A DNA stretch of 64,000 bases from Methylobacterium sp. UNC378MF (GTDB lineage: Bacteria > Pseudomonadota > Alphaproteobacteria > Rhizobiales > Beijerinckiaceae), in assembly GCF_900103195.1 (NCBI RefSeq), contig NZ_FMWU01000027.1, positions 1 through 64,000 on the forward strand, given 5' to 3'. The notes under the pieces are model-generated. The model saw nothing but the letters and a program-made list of their open reading frames with translations. It had not been told where the DNA came from and did not search any database. Shown here in pieces: positions 25,882 through 34,744 of this stretch. How positions within the stretch are numbered: position 1 is the stretch's first letter; every line of letters starts with the position of its first letter. Both the position numbers and the translations under genes were made by a program.

Positions 25882-27249
25882 ATGGCCGAGGCAGCTGAAC
25901 CGGGACCGCGCCGCCTCTGGATCCGCGATCCGCGCGCGATCCTGGCCGAGGGCGCCGGGGGCGGGATCGTCGTGGCGGGCACCCGGATCGTCGAGTGCGT
26001 CGCGGCCGGCGCGAAGCCCGCCGGGCCCGTGGACGAGACCTTCGACGCGTCGCGCCACGTGGTCATCCCGGGGCTGATCAACACCCATCACCATGCCTTC
26101 CAGACGCTGACCCGCGCCCATCCGCTGGCGATCAACAAGCCGCTCTTCCCCTGGCTGAAGGCGCTCTACACGGTCTGGGGACGGATCACCCCGGAGGCGT
26201 TCCGGCTCGCCACCCGGGTGGCTCTCACCGAGCTGCTCCTCTCGGGCTGCACCACGGCGGGCGACCACCACTACCTGTTCCCCAAGGGGCTGGAAGAGTC
26301 GGTGGATATCCAGGTCGCGGAGGCCCGCGACCTCGGGATCCGGGCGGCGATCACCCGCGGCTCGATGAGCCTGTCGGATCGGGAGGGCGGGCTGCCGCCC
26401 GAGAGCCTGACGCAGGACGACGACACGATCCTCGCCGATTGCGAGCGGGTGCTGAACCTGTTCCACGATCCCGCCCCCGGCGCGACGGTGCAGATCGGCC
26501 TCGCCCCCTGCTCGCCCTTCGCGGTGACCCAGCGCCTGATGCGCGAGAGCGCGGAGCTGGCCGCCCGCCACGGGTGCCGCCTGCACACCCATCTCGGCGA
26601 GACGCTGGACGAGGATTCCTACTGTCAGTCGATGTTCGGCTGCCGCCCGGTGGATTACCTGGAGGAGGTCGGCTGGCTGAACGATCGGGTCTGGCTGGCG
26701 CACGGCATCCACTTCAACGATGCCGAGGTGGCCCGGCTCGGCAAGGCGGGCGTCGGCATCTGCCACTGCCCGACCTCGAACATGACCCTGGCCTCGGGCC
26801 GCTGCCGCACCTGCGAGCTGGAGGCGGCTGGCTCGCCCGTGGGGCTCGGGGTCGACGGCTCGGCCTCGAACGACAGCTCGAACCTGATGGAGGGCGTGCG
26901 CCACGCCCTGATGATCAACCGGCTGACCTACGGGGCGGAGGCCGTGACCCATCGCGACGTGCTCCGCTGGGCCACCGAGGGCTCGGCGGCGTGCCTGGGC
27001 CGCTCCGATATCGGCCGGATCGAACCGGGCCGCGAGGCGGATCTCGCCCTGTTCACCCTGGAGGAGCTGCGCTTCTCCGGCGCCCACGACCCGCTGGCCG
27101 CGCTCGTCCTGTGCGGTGCCACCCGGGCCGACCGGGTGATGGTGGCGGGACGCTGGCGGGTGATCGACGGCCAGCCGCTCGGGGTCGATACGGGGATGCT
27201 GCGCGAGGCGCATTCCCGTCTGGCGTTGGATCTGTTCGGAGGAGCGTAG
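25882..27249 (+). CDS. 8-oxoguanine deaminase (AtzB/TrzN-like amidohydrolase)
   Basis: A 455-aa metal-dependent deaminase of the amidohydrolase superfamily. The metal site is visible: VIPGLINTHHHAFQTLTR (first His pair), LHTHLGET, WLAHGIHF and GLGVDGSASNDSSN with the catalytic Asp. The family segment CHCPTSNMTLASG and the C-terminal re-entry DIGRIEPGREADLALF are typical of the 8-oxoguanine deaminase/hydroxydechloroatrazine hydrolase group. It would convert 8-oxoguanine to urate in salvage of oxidised purines. Start ATG at 25882; the antisense frame over this gene is a GC artefact. No transporter or purine gene is adjacent. Confidence 0.88.
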   Translation: MAEAAEPGPRRLWIRDPRAILAEGAGGGIVVAGTRIVECVAAGAKPAGPVDETFDASRHVVIPGLINTHHHAFQTLTRAHPLAINKPLFPWLKALYTVWGRITPEAFRLATRVALTELLLSGCTTAGDHHYLFPKGLEESVDIQVAEARDLGIRAAITRGSMSLSDREGGLPPESLTQDDDTILADCERVLNLFHDPAPGATVQIGLAPCSPFAVTQRLMRESAELAARHGCRLHTHLGETLDEDSYCQSMFGCRPVDYLEEVGWLNDRVWLAHGIHFNDAEVARLGKAGVGICHCPTSNMTLASGRCRTCELEAAGSPVGLGVDGSASNDSSNLMEGVRHALMINRLTYGAEAVTHRDVLRWATEGSAACLGRSDIGRIEPGREADLALFTLEELRFSGAHDPLAALVLCGATRADRVMVAGRWRVIDGQPLGVDTGMLREAHSRLALDLFGGA

Positions 27250-27295
27250 GGAGCTGACTTCAGCAGGGTGACGGTGAGCCTGACCCGACCCGTTC

Positions 27296-27384
27296 CGTCC
27301 TCGCGAGCGCAGCGATCCGGGGCAGCGGGACATCCGCGAGCGTGACGCCCCTGGATTCCTTCGCTGCGCTCGCAGAGACGACGG
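27296..27384. repeat. Intergenic palindromic repeat, family A copy 1
   Basis: Begins GTCCTCGCGAGCGCAGCGAT and ends with the inverted counterpart TTCGCTGCGCTCGCAGAGAC. The two ends are near-perfect inverted copies around a variable centre. The same signature recurs at 29425-29513, 35683-35773 and partially at 37864. This matches the mobile palindromic repeats widespread between genes in Rhizobiales. It lies between convergent genes and could act as a transcript-end hairpin. Confidence 0.8.
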
Positions 27385-27532
27385 GGCGGCATTCGGAAGC
27401 GGCCGCCGAACGGAGGACGCAGTCCCAGGGACGGCGTCTTCCCGTCCGACCCCAGCATGGGCGCCCGTCGCACCGCACGCGCGACGGGCTTGAACATCAT
27501 GGCCCGGTAAGGGCGCGCCAGCGCGACAATTC

Positions 27533-29206
27533 TCAGAACAGCCCGTCGATCTGCCCGTTGGCGTCGAGGCGGATCGTGTCGGCGGCGGGCACCCGGGGCA
27601 GGCCCGGCATGGTCATGATCTCCCCGCAGATCGCCACCACGAAGCCGGCGCCGGCCGAGAGCCGGACGTCGCGCACGCCGACGATATGTCCCTCCGGCGC
27701 ACCCATCAGACTCGGATCCGTGGAGAACGAGTATTGGGTCTTGGCCATGCAGATCGGCAGGTGGCCGTAGCCGTCCTTCTCGAACGTGGCGAGCTTGCCC
27801 GCCGCCTTCGTCTCGATCTGGATGTCGGCAGCCCCGTAGAGCTTGGTGGCGATCGCCCGGATCTTGTCGGTGAGCGGCGCCTCGGTCTCATAGGCGTGGT
27901 GGATCGGCGCCGGCTCGGCCTCGGCGAGCTTCACCACCGCGCGGGCGAGGTCCTCGGCACCGGCGCCGCCCTCCGCCCAGTGGCGGCAGGTGATCGCCTC
28001 GACGTCGAGCCGCTCGCGGCACAGCTCCTTGAGCCGGGCATGCTCAGCATCGGTATCGGCGTGGAAATGGTTGACGCCGACCACCACCGGCAGGCCGAAG
28101 CCGCGGAGGTTGGTGACGTGCCGGGCCAGATTCGCGAACCCCTTCTCCAGGGCGTCGATGTTCTCGCCCCCGAGGTTCTTCTTGTCGACGCCGCCATGCA
28201 TCTTGAGGGCGCGGATGGTCGCCACCACCACGACCGCCGAGGGGCTCAGCCCCGCCTGCCGGCACTTGATGTCGAGGAACTTCTCGGCGCCGAGATCGGC
28301 ACCGAAGCCGGCCTCCGTGACCGTGTAGTCGGCGAGCCGCAGGCCGGCCCGCGTGGCGATCACCGAGTTGCAGCCATGGGCGATGTTGGCGAAGGGGCCG
28401 CCGTGGATCAGCGCCGGGTTGCCCTCCAGCGTCTGCACGAGGTTCGGCTGCAGGGCGTCCTTGAGCAGCACCGTCATGGCGCCGGTCGCCTTCACGTCCT
28501 TGAGGGTGACGAGCTTGCGGTCGCGGGTCTCGGCGATGACGATCCGGCCGAGGCGCTCCTCCAGGTCGGCGAGGTCCTTGGCGAGGCAGAACACCGCCAT
28601 CACCTCGGAGGCCACGGTGATGTCGAACCCGTCCTCGCGGGGGAAGCCGTTGGCGACGCCGCCCAGCGACTGGGTGATCTGGCGCAGCGCCCGGTCGTTC
28701 ATGTCGACGACGCGGCGCCAGTGGATGCGGCGGACGTCGATGTTGAGCTCGTTCGCCCAGTAGACGTGGTTGTCGATCAGCGCAGCCGCGAGGCTGTGGG
28801 CCGCCGTGATGGCGTGGAAGTCGCCGGTGAAGTGCAGGTTGATCTGCTCCATCGGCACGACCTGCGCCTTGCCGCCGCCGGCAGCTCCCCCTTTCATACC
28901 GAAGCACGGCCCGAGCGAGGGCTCGCGCAGGCAGATCATGGTCTTGGCGCCGATGCGGTTCAGCGCGTCGCCGAGGCCCACCGTGGTGGTGGTCTTGCCC
29001 TCGCCCGCGGGCGTCGGCGAGATCGCGGTGACCAGCACCAGCTTGCCGGGCTTCCGGCTCTCCAGCCCGGCGATGTAGCCGTGGTCGATCTTGGCGATGT
29101 GCTTGCCGTAATTGTGGAGCGCGTCATCCGGGATGCCGAGTTTCTCGGCGACTTGCGCGATCGGCTTCAGGGTCGCGGCGCGGGCGATCTCAATGTCTGA
29201 CGGCAT
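27533..29206 (-). CDS. ftfL: Formate-tetrahydrofolate ligase
   Basis: A 557-aa enzyme that ligates formate to tetrahydrofolate using ATP, giving 10-formyl-THF. In methylotrophs it feeds C1 units from formate into the serine cycle. Starts MPSDIEIARAATLKPIAQVA. Motifs: P-loop SPTPAGEGKTTTTVGLGDAL, REPSLGPCFGMKGGAAGGG (formate/ATP site), NHVYWANELNIDVRRIHWRR and GVNHFHADTDAEH. Length equals the known Methylobacterium protein. The start at 29206 has an excellent AGGGAGGAAGG ribosome-binding site; a longer open frame to 29323 lacks homology. The gene is monocistronic by its surroundings and flanked on both sides by family A repeats. Confidence 0.97.
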   Translation of the reverse strand: MPSDIEIARAATLKPIAQVAEKLGIPDDALHNYGKHIAKIDHGYIAGLESRKPGKLVLVTAISPTPAGEGKTTTTVGLGDALNRIGAKTMICLREPSLGPCFGMKGGAAGGGKAQVVPMEQINLHFTGDFHAITAAHSLAAALIDNHVYWANELNIDVRRIHWRRVVDMNDRALRQITQSLGGVANGFPREDGFDITVASEVMAVFCLAKDLADLEERLGRIVIAETRDRKLVTLKDVKATGAMTVLLKDALQPNLVQTLEGNPALIHGGPFANIAHGCNSVIATRAGLRLADYTVTEAGFGADLGAEKFLDIKCRQAGLSPSAVVVVATIRALKMHGGVDKKNLGGENIDALEKGFANLARHVTNLRGFGLPVVVGVNHFHADTDAEHARLKELCRERLDVEAITCRHWAEGGAGAEDLARAVVKLAEAEPAPIHHAYETEAPLTDKIRAIATKLYGAADIQIETKAAGKLATFEKDGYGHLPICMAKTQYSFSTDPSLMGAPEGHIVGVRDVRLSAGAGFVVAICGEIMTMPGLPRVPAADTIRLDANGQIDGLF

Positions 29207-29424
29207 GGGCCTTCCTCCCTGACTCGCGGGCACGATGCCCGCCCGCCGGCTCTTGCCGTGCGAAACTCTTGCCGTGCGGGCTGCGGCGCGGCCGCCCGCG
29301 AACGGCTGCGCACTGTGCGTCAAAGCCCGCGAAAATGCGCGTCGATTTTTATGAGCTGGCCGACAAAATACTCTTGTCGATCCGGAGAGGGACCCACTCT
29401 GCGCCGAAGCTCGAACCCGCCAGC

Positions 29425-29513
29425 GTCCTTGCGAGCGGAGCGAAGCAATCCAGCAACGCCACGCTCCTTGAGGTCGCCCTGACCTGGGTCGCGTCGCTGC
29501 GCTCGCGATGACA
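29425..29513. repeat. Intergenic palindromic repeat, family A copy 2
   Basis: Begins GTCCTTGCGAGCGGAGCGAA (followed by GCAATCC) and ends CGTCGCTGCGCTCGCGATGA, an inverted pair around a variable core. It fills most of the 328-base gap (29207-29534) between ftfL and the TPR gene; the rest of that gap holds the upstream region of ftfL, with an AT-richer patch at 29340-29380. I see no gene there. Confidence 0.8.
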
Positions 29514-29534
29514 GGGTGGCACGTGGAAGCCGGC

Positions 29535-31403
29535 TCAGCCCCCCGATTTCTTGGCCTTGTCGGCGGAGCCCGGCGCCTCGTGCGGCTGAGGGGCGCCCTT
29601 GGGCAATTCCGGATTCTCGGCGTTGTGCGGGGCGGCGACCGGGGCCGGCACGGTCTCGGCGGTGGCGGTGGGCTTCTCGATGTCGGGCAGCCCGTCCTTC
29701 AGCTTCGCGTTGATCTGCGCGAGGTCGTCCGGCTCGGGGTTCAGGTCCTTGGCGTGCTGCCACTGGAACTTGCCCTCGAGGCGGCGGCCCGAGCGCCAGT
29801 AGGCGTCGCCCAGGTGGTCGTTGATGGTCGGATCCCCGGGCTTCAGCTCGACCGCCTTCTCCAGCTCGCGCACCGCATCGTCCCAGCGGCCGAGGCGGTA
29901 ATAGGCCCAGCCGAGGCTGTCGACGATCATGCCGTCCCGGGGGCTCGCGTCGGCAGCCTGCTGCAGCAGCTTGAATGCCTCGTCGATGTTGGTGTTCTGG
30001 TCGACCCAGGAATAGCCAAGATAGTTCATGACCTGCGCCTTGGCGGCCGGCTGGCTGGCCGGCACAAGCGACAAGGCCTTCTTCAGGTCGGCCTCGGCCT
30101 TCGGCCACTGCTTGGCGCGCTCGTAGGCGGTGCCGCGGAAATAATAGGTCGTCCAGTAATTGGATTGCGGCCGGTCGCCGATCAGCCCGATGGCGCGGGT
30201 GTAGGTGGCCGCCGCCTCCTCGTATTTCTTGCGCGCGCGTTGCACGTTGCCCAGCGCCGTGATCACGTCGATGTCGTCGGGATGGGCCTTCATCGCCGCG
30301 TCGAGATGGGCCAGGGCCTCGTCGCCCTTGCCCATCTGCTCCAGGTTCAGCCCGATCTGGATGTCGGCGTTGAGCTTGAGCGGCGAACTGGCCGGGATCT
30401 GCGCGTAGGCCTCGTTGGCGCGCTCGGGCTGCTTCATCCGGTCCAGCGTGTCGGCGAGGGTCAGCCGGGCGAGTGCATGGTCGGGGGCGAGATAGAGCGC
30501 CAGCCGCAGGTAGATCACCGCGGGCAACTCATCGCCCTGCGTCGAGCCGGCGGAACCGAGCCCGTACAGCACCTCGGCGGCGCCTTCCTGGGCGGTGCCG
30601 ATCAGGCGGGTCAGCGGCTTGCCCTCCTTGAGCTTGTCGAGGGCGTCGCGCACCAGCGGGTGGCGGGGCGAGAGCTGGTCGAAGTCGGAATAGGCCTGGA
30701 TCGCCAGGTCGGTGCGGCCGAGGCTCGCCTCCATCCGGGCATAGGCGTCGACGATGCGCAGTGTGTTGCGGTCGGCCTCGTAGGCCGCCTTGAGGCGTCG
30801 CTCGGCCTCGGCATTGTCGCCGGTCACCGACGCGATCAGGCCGGCATGGTAGTCGCGGAAGGTGTTGTAGTAGCGCTCGCCGCGGAGCTTGTTGACCGTC
30901 TCCAGCGCCTTCTTGCCGTCGCCCGCACCGGCATACGACCAGGCGGTGAGCAGCGTCGCGGTGAGATCGGTCGCCGCGCCCCGGCCGCTGCGGGAAAAGT
31001 TCTGGCGAGCGGCGGCCCATTGGCCGGCCTTGATCTGGCGCACGCCGAGGGAGAGGTTGGCGAGGCCGTTGGTCGGATCGCGGGCGATCAGCTTCTCGGC
31101 GGTGCGGAACGCGTCCGGCAGGGCGCCGTCGGCGAGCAGCGAGATGAAGGCGCGCTCGACCAGCTCGGCGTTGCGCGGGTCGGCCTTGACGGCCTCGCGG
31201 TAGAAGGTCGCCGCCGCCGCCGTGTCCCGGGACGCGCCCGCGATGTAGGCAGAGAGGAAGTTGCCTTCGAGCGAATCCGCGGGCTCGTAGTCGAGCACCG
31301 GGGTCGATTCCTTCGGCTGCGCGGCGAGCCCGGTCTGCGGGAGCCCGGCGGCGAGCAGCAGGGCGAGCGCCGAAACGCTCCGGCGGGCGCGTGTCATCAT
31401 CAT
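29535..31403 (-). CDS. Secreted tetratricopeptide-repeat protein
   Basis: A 622-aa protein with an N-terminal signal peptide (MTRARRSVSALALLLAAGLP, cleavage near GLAAQ). At least eight TPR-like helical repeats follow, for example EALAHLDAAMKAHPDDIDVI, AAATYTRAIGLIGDRPQSNY and AVRELEKAVELKPGDPTIND, where A8/G-Y/A20-P32 positions fit. The C-terminus is a charged, Pro-rich tail ending ADKAKKSGG. It probably acts as a periplasmic scaffold for an envelope complex; the partner is unknown. Three consecutive ATG codons (31395-31403) mark the start. It lies about 220 bases downstream of the ETF-QO gene on the same strand, an arrangement that may be co-transcribed. Confidence 0.85.
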   Translation of the reverse strand: MMMTRARRSVSALALLLAAGLPQTGLAAQPKESTPVLDYEPADSLEGNFLSAYIAGASRDTAAAATFYREAVKADPRNAELVERAFISLLADGALPDAFRTAEKLIARDPTNGLANLSLGVRQIKAGQWAAARQNFSRSGRGAATDLTATLLTAWSYAGAGDGKKALETVNKLRGERYYNTFRDYHAGLIASVTGDNAEAERRLKAAYEADRNTLRIVDAYARMEASLGRTDLAIQAYSDFDQLSPRHPLVRDALDKLKEGKPLTRLIGTAQEGAAEVLYGLGSAGSTQGDELPAVIYLRLALYLAPDHALARLTLADTLDRMKQPERANEAYAQIPASSPLKLNADIQIGLNLEQMGKGDEALAHLDAAMKAHPDDIDVITALGNVQRARKKYEEAAATYTRAIGLIGDRPQSNYWTTYYFRGTAYERAKQWPKAEADLKKALSLVPASQPAAKAQVMNYLGYSWVDQNTNIDEAFKLLQQAADASPRDGMIVDSLGWAYYRLGRWDDAVRELEKAVELKPGDPTINDHLGDAYWRSGRRLEGKFQWQHAKDLNPEPDDLAQINAKLKDGLPDIEKPTATAETVPAPVAAPHNAENPELPKGAPQPHEAPGSADKAKKSGG

Positions 31404-31621
31404 GAACCGATCGCGGCTCCTGGGCGCCGGCTCGCAAGAGGGCCGGGCGCGAGAATGGCGGGGCATCCCCGAAAAAACGCTGGGGACACTGAACCCATCC
31501 CGCCAGCCCCGCAAGGCGAAAGGATGGCGCGAAGCGGACGACCGGGTCGTCCGCCCTCCCGTCATCGCTCCGCCGCGCTCACGAAGACGGCGCGTCTCGG
31601 CTCTTGAGCCAAGACCTGTCC

Positions 31622-33295
31622 TCACATGTTCGGGTAGTTCGGCCCGCCCGGCCCCTCCGGCGTCACCCAGTCGATGTTCTGGTTCGGATCCTTGATGTCG
31701 CAGGTCTTGCAGTGGACGCAGTTCTGGGCGTTGATCTGGTAGCGCACCCCGTCGCTGGCGGACGCGTCCTCCACCCATTCGTAGACGCCCGCCGGGCAGT
31801 AGCGACCCGAGGGCCCGCCATAGACGTCGTGCTCGGAGCGCTTCTGCAGCTCGAGATCGCGGACCTTCAGGTGGGGCGGCTGGTCCTCCTCGTGGTTTGT
31901 GTTCGACAGGTAGACCGAGGAGAGCCGGTCGAAGGTCAGCTTGCCGTCCGGCTTGGGGTAGACGATCGGCGTCACCTCCGAGAGCGGCTTGAGGCAGGCG
32001 TGATCCGGCTTGCCGTGCTTGAGCGTGCCGAACGGCGAGGCGCCCAGGATGCTCGTCGCCCACATGTCGATGCCGCCGAGGCCGACGCCCACCAGCGTAC
32101 CGTATTTCGACCAGAGCGGCTTGACGTTGCGCACGGCCTTCAGGTCCTGCCCGATCGGGCTGTCGCGCCAGCCGGCCTCGTAGGCGGTGAGTTCGTCGCC
32201 CGCGCGGCCCGCCTTCAGGGCGTCCGCGATGGCGTCGGCCGCCTGCATGCCGGAGAGCACCGCGTTGTGCGAGCCCTTGATCCGCGGCACGTTGACGAAC
32301 CCCGCCGAGCAGCCGACCAGGCAGCCGCCGGGGAAGACCAGCTTCGGCACCGATTGCCAGCCGCCCTCCATGATGGCGCGCGCGCCGTAGCCGATGCGCT
32401 TGGCGCCCTCGAAGGTCTCGGCGATCAGCGGGTGGGTCTTGAAGCGCTGGAACTCCTCGAACGGCGACAGGGTCGGGTTCTCGTAGTTCAGGTGCGTGAC
32501 GAAGCCGACCGAGAGCAGGTTGTCGTCGAAATGGTAGAGCCAGGAGCCGCCGCCGGCCTTGTTGGGCAGCGGCCAGCCCATCGTGTGGCGCACGAGCCCC
32601 GGCTCGAACTTGCCGGGCGCGAGCTGCCAGAGCTCCTTCACGCCGAGCCCGTACTTGAACACGTCGCTGTGCCGGTTGAGTTCGAAGCGCTGGATCAGCC
32701 CCTTGGTCAGGTTGCCGCGGGCGCCTTCGCCGAACACCGTGTACTTGGCGCGCAGCTCCATGCCGCGGGTGTAATCCTCGCGCGGCTCACCGGACTTGCC
32801 GATGCCGAGATCGCCCGTGGCGATGCCCGCCACGGCGCCGTTGCCGTCGAACAGCACCTCGGAGGCGGGAAAGCCCGGATAGATCTCGACGCCGAGCGCC
32901 TCGGCCTGGGCGCCCAGGTACTTGCACACGTTCGAGAGCGAGCCGACGAAATTGCCGTGGTTCGACATGAGCTTGGGGAAGAACAGGTTCGGCAGGGTGA
33001 TGCCGCTGTTCTTGGTGAGCATCATGAACTCGTCGCGCTGAACTTCCGTCTTGAGCGGGCGCTCCGGATCCTGGCGCCATTCGGGCAGGAGCCGGTCGAG
33101 ACCGATCGGGTCGATCACCGCACCCGACAGGATGTGGGCGCCGACTTCCGAGCCCTTCTCGACGACGACGACCGAGATCTCCTCGCCGATCTCGGCGGCG
33201 CGCTGCTTCAGGCGGATCGCGGTGGCGAGGCCGGCCGGGCCGGCGCCCACCACGACCACGTCAAAATCCATGCTCTCGCGTTCGGGCAGCGCCAT
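31622..33295 (-). CDS. Electron transfer flavoprotein-ubiquinone oxidoreductase
   Basis: A 557-aa membrane-associated flavoprotein that passes electrons from electron transfer flavoprotein to ubiquinone during fatty-acid and amino-acid oxidation. The FAD-binding motif is FDVVVVGAGPAGLATAIRL near the N-terminus. The conserved GGCLVGCSAGFVNVPRIKG segment is in the middle. The C-terminal 4Fe-4S cluster ligands are CPAGVYEW and NAQNCVHCKTCDIKDPNQ, so all four cysteines are present. The start MALPERESMDF at 33295 was chosen because homology begins there; a 30-codon in-frame extension upstream is not conserved. No etfAB genes lie in the window. Confidence 0.95.
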   Translation of the reverse strand: MALPERESMDFDVVVVGAGPAGLATAIRLKQRAAEIGEEISVVVVEKGSEVGAHILSGAVIDPIGLDRLLPEWRQDPERPLKTEVQRDEFMMLTKNSGITLPNLFFPKLMSNHGNFVGSLSNVCKYLGAQAEALGVEIYPGFPASEVLFDGNGAVAGIATGDLGIGKSGEPREDYTRGMELRAKYTVFGEGARGNLTKGLIQRFELNRHSDVFKYGLGVKELWQLAPGKFEPGLVRHTMGWPLPNKAGGGSWLYHFDDNLLSVGFVTHLNYENPTLSPFEEFQRFKTHPLIAETFEGAKRIGYGARAIMEGGWQSVPKLVFPGGCLVGCSAGFVNVPRIKGSHNAVLSGMQAADAIADALKAGRAGDELTAYEAGWRDSPIGQDLKAVRNVKPLWSKYGTLVGVGLGGIDMWATSILGASPFGTLKHGKPDHACLKPLSEVTPIVYPKPDGKLTFDRLSSVYLSNTNHEEDQPPHLKVRDLELQKRSEHDVYGGPSGRYCPAGVYEWVEDASASDGVRYQINAQNCVHCKTCDIKDPNQNIDWVTPEGPGGPNYPNM

Positions 33296-33713
33296 CCTCA
33301 GCCTCCTTTTCTTGTTCCGGTTCTTCTTCCAGCACCCGCCTCGTCGACGGGCCGGCCTTCCCGATGCCGTCTCAAGCGATTCCAAGCTAGAAAGGCAAGT
33401 TGCCGACGCCCAGGGTTATGGCAAAGTTCCCTTTGCTGCACGGCTCGGTTTCACGGGACGAGCCATGCGGGTCATCCCGCCCTCGCCCTCATCCTGAGGT
33501 GCCGGAGCGCAGCGGAGGCCTCGAAGGAGGGCTCCAGGGATCTCGGGGTCCGCTGGAGGCCTCCTTCGAGGCCCGCTGACGCGGTCACCTCAGGACGAGG
33601 GGGTGGGTCGGACGATGGGTGTCCCCGCGCCGTGGGCACCGCGCTGTTCGGTCACGCAAGTCCTTGGCGGCGGGCCGCTTTCAAGAGTTGTCCACAGGCC
33701 TCGGCCGCCCCAC
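33296..33713. other. Intergenic region containing a large palindromic repeat
   Basis: Between the divergent ETF-QO and uracil-DNA glycosylase genes. Bases 33486-33603 are the family B repeat listed separately. The rest should include both promoters, but I cannot fix clear -35/-10 boxes. A single DnaA-box-like TTGTCCACA lies at about 33688. Confidence 0.5.
33486..33603. repeat. Intergenic palindromic repeat, family B
   Basis: Starts CCCTCATCCTGAGGTGCCGG and ends GTCACCTCAGGACGAGGGGG, with an inner inverted pair GGCCTCGAAGGAGGG / CCTCCTTCGAGGCC. The element is therefore a long nested palindrome of about 118 bases. This signature is common between genes of Rhizobiales genomes. Only one copy is seen in this window. 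Confidence 0.8.
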
Positions 33714-34601
33714 ATGCTTGATCCCATGCCGAGCCCCACCGACGCGCAAGCCGACCTGATCGCCTATCTCGACTTCCACGTGGAGGCCGGGGCCGACGCG
33801 GCGCTCGACGAGCAGCCGCACGACCGCTTCGGCGAGGCGGATTCGCCGGCGCCGACCCTGCGCGTCGCGCGCCGGCCCGCCGTTCAGGCCGATGCGACCG
33901 CCAACACGCTCGTTCCGCCTCCCGGATCGCCGCCCGCAGGATCGCCGCCGGCCGCGCCGTCGCGCACCTTCGGCCGCGCCGCCAGCGCCCAGCCCGACGA
34001 GGCCGCGAGCGACGCCCGCGCCCGGGCGCGCCAGGCCAAGACGCTCGACGAGCTGGAACAGATCCTGGCCGAGTTCGACGCTTGCCCGCTGCGCTTCACC
34101 GCCAGGAACCTCGTCTTCGCCGACGGCAATCCGCAGGCGCGGGTGATGTTTCTCGGCGAGGCGCCCGGCGCCGACGAGGACCGGATCGGCAAGCCGTTCA
34201 TGGGCCGCTCGGGCCAGCTCCTCGACAAGATGATGAAGGCGGTCGGGCTCGACCGGACCAGCGCCTATATCGGCAACATCGTGCCCTGGCGGCCGCCGGG
34301 CAACCGCAACCCGACCCCGCAGGAGGTGGCGGTGTGCCGCCCCTTCGTGGAGCGCCAGATCGAGCTCGTCGACCCGGACATTATCGTCTGCCTCGGCGCG
34401 CCCGCGACCCAGACGCTGACCGGCACCAAGGACGGCATCCTCCGGACCCGCGGCCGCCTCTTCCCGTACAAGTTGCCGAACCGCGAGGTGAAGCTGCTCG
34501 CCACCCTCCACCCGGCCTTCCTGCTGCGCCAGCCGGTGCAGAAGCGCTTGGCGTGGCGGGATTTCCGCGCCCTGCGGTCGCTGCTGGACGGGAAAGCTTG
34601 A
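33714..34601 (+). CDS. Uracil-DNA glycosylase family 4-type protein
   Basis: About 295 aa. A long Pro/Ala-rich N-terminal tail (residues 1-100) precedes the UDG fold: VMFLGEAPGADEDRIGKPFM (motif A), NIVPWRPPGNRNPTPQE, CRPFVERQIELVDPDIIVCLG, and HPAFLLR (motif B) near the C-terminus. It would excise uracil from DNA. Iron-sulfur ligands at CRPF and CLG are present. In the N-terminal pair only one Cys remains (FDACPLRF), where thermophilic family 4 enzymes have CxxC. Many alphaproteobacterial relatives seem to share this, so cluster binding is uncertain. The start is unclear: ATG 33714 or 33726; a longer frame from 33603 runs through non-conserved sequence. Confidence 0.87.
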   Translation: MLDPMPSPTDAQADLIAYLDFHVEAGADAALDEQPHDRFGEADSPAPTLRVARRPAVQADATANTLVPPPGSPPAGSPPAAPSRTFGRAASAQPDEAASDARARARQAKTLDELEQILAEFDACPLRFTARNLVFADGNPQARVMFLGEAPGADEDRIGKPFMGRSGQLLDKMMKAVGLDRTSAYIGNIVPWRPPGNRNPTPQEVAVCRPFVERQIELVDPDIIVCLGAPATQTLTGTKDGILRTRGRLFPYKLPNREVKLLATLHPAFLLRQPVQKRLAWRDFRALRSLLDGKA

Positions 34602-34744
34602 CCGCGCGGGCGGAACCGGGTCTCCCCTCTCGCCATTAGAGCTTCGTTCCCGCTGCTGGTGCGCCACCGGCCGGACAGAACGACGCACAGCCAATCCCAG
34701 CCTGCCCGAGGCGGCCGGCGCAGAATCGATGGCGGGACCCAACC

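Noticed and set aside
33688..33696. DnaA-box-like TTGTCCACA, possible replication origin
   Set aside because: A single box with one mismatch; no cluster of boxes or AT-rich unwinding element nearby.
31604..33721. Plus-strand frame of 705 aa opposite ETF-QO
   Set aside because: Antisense to a well-conserved enzyme; no domain or codon support.
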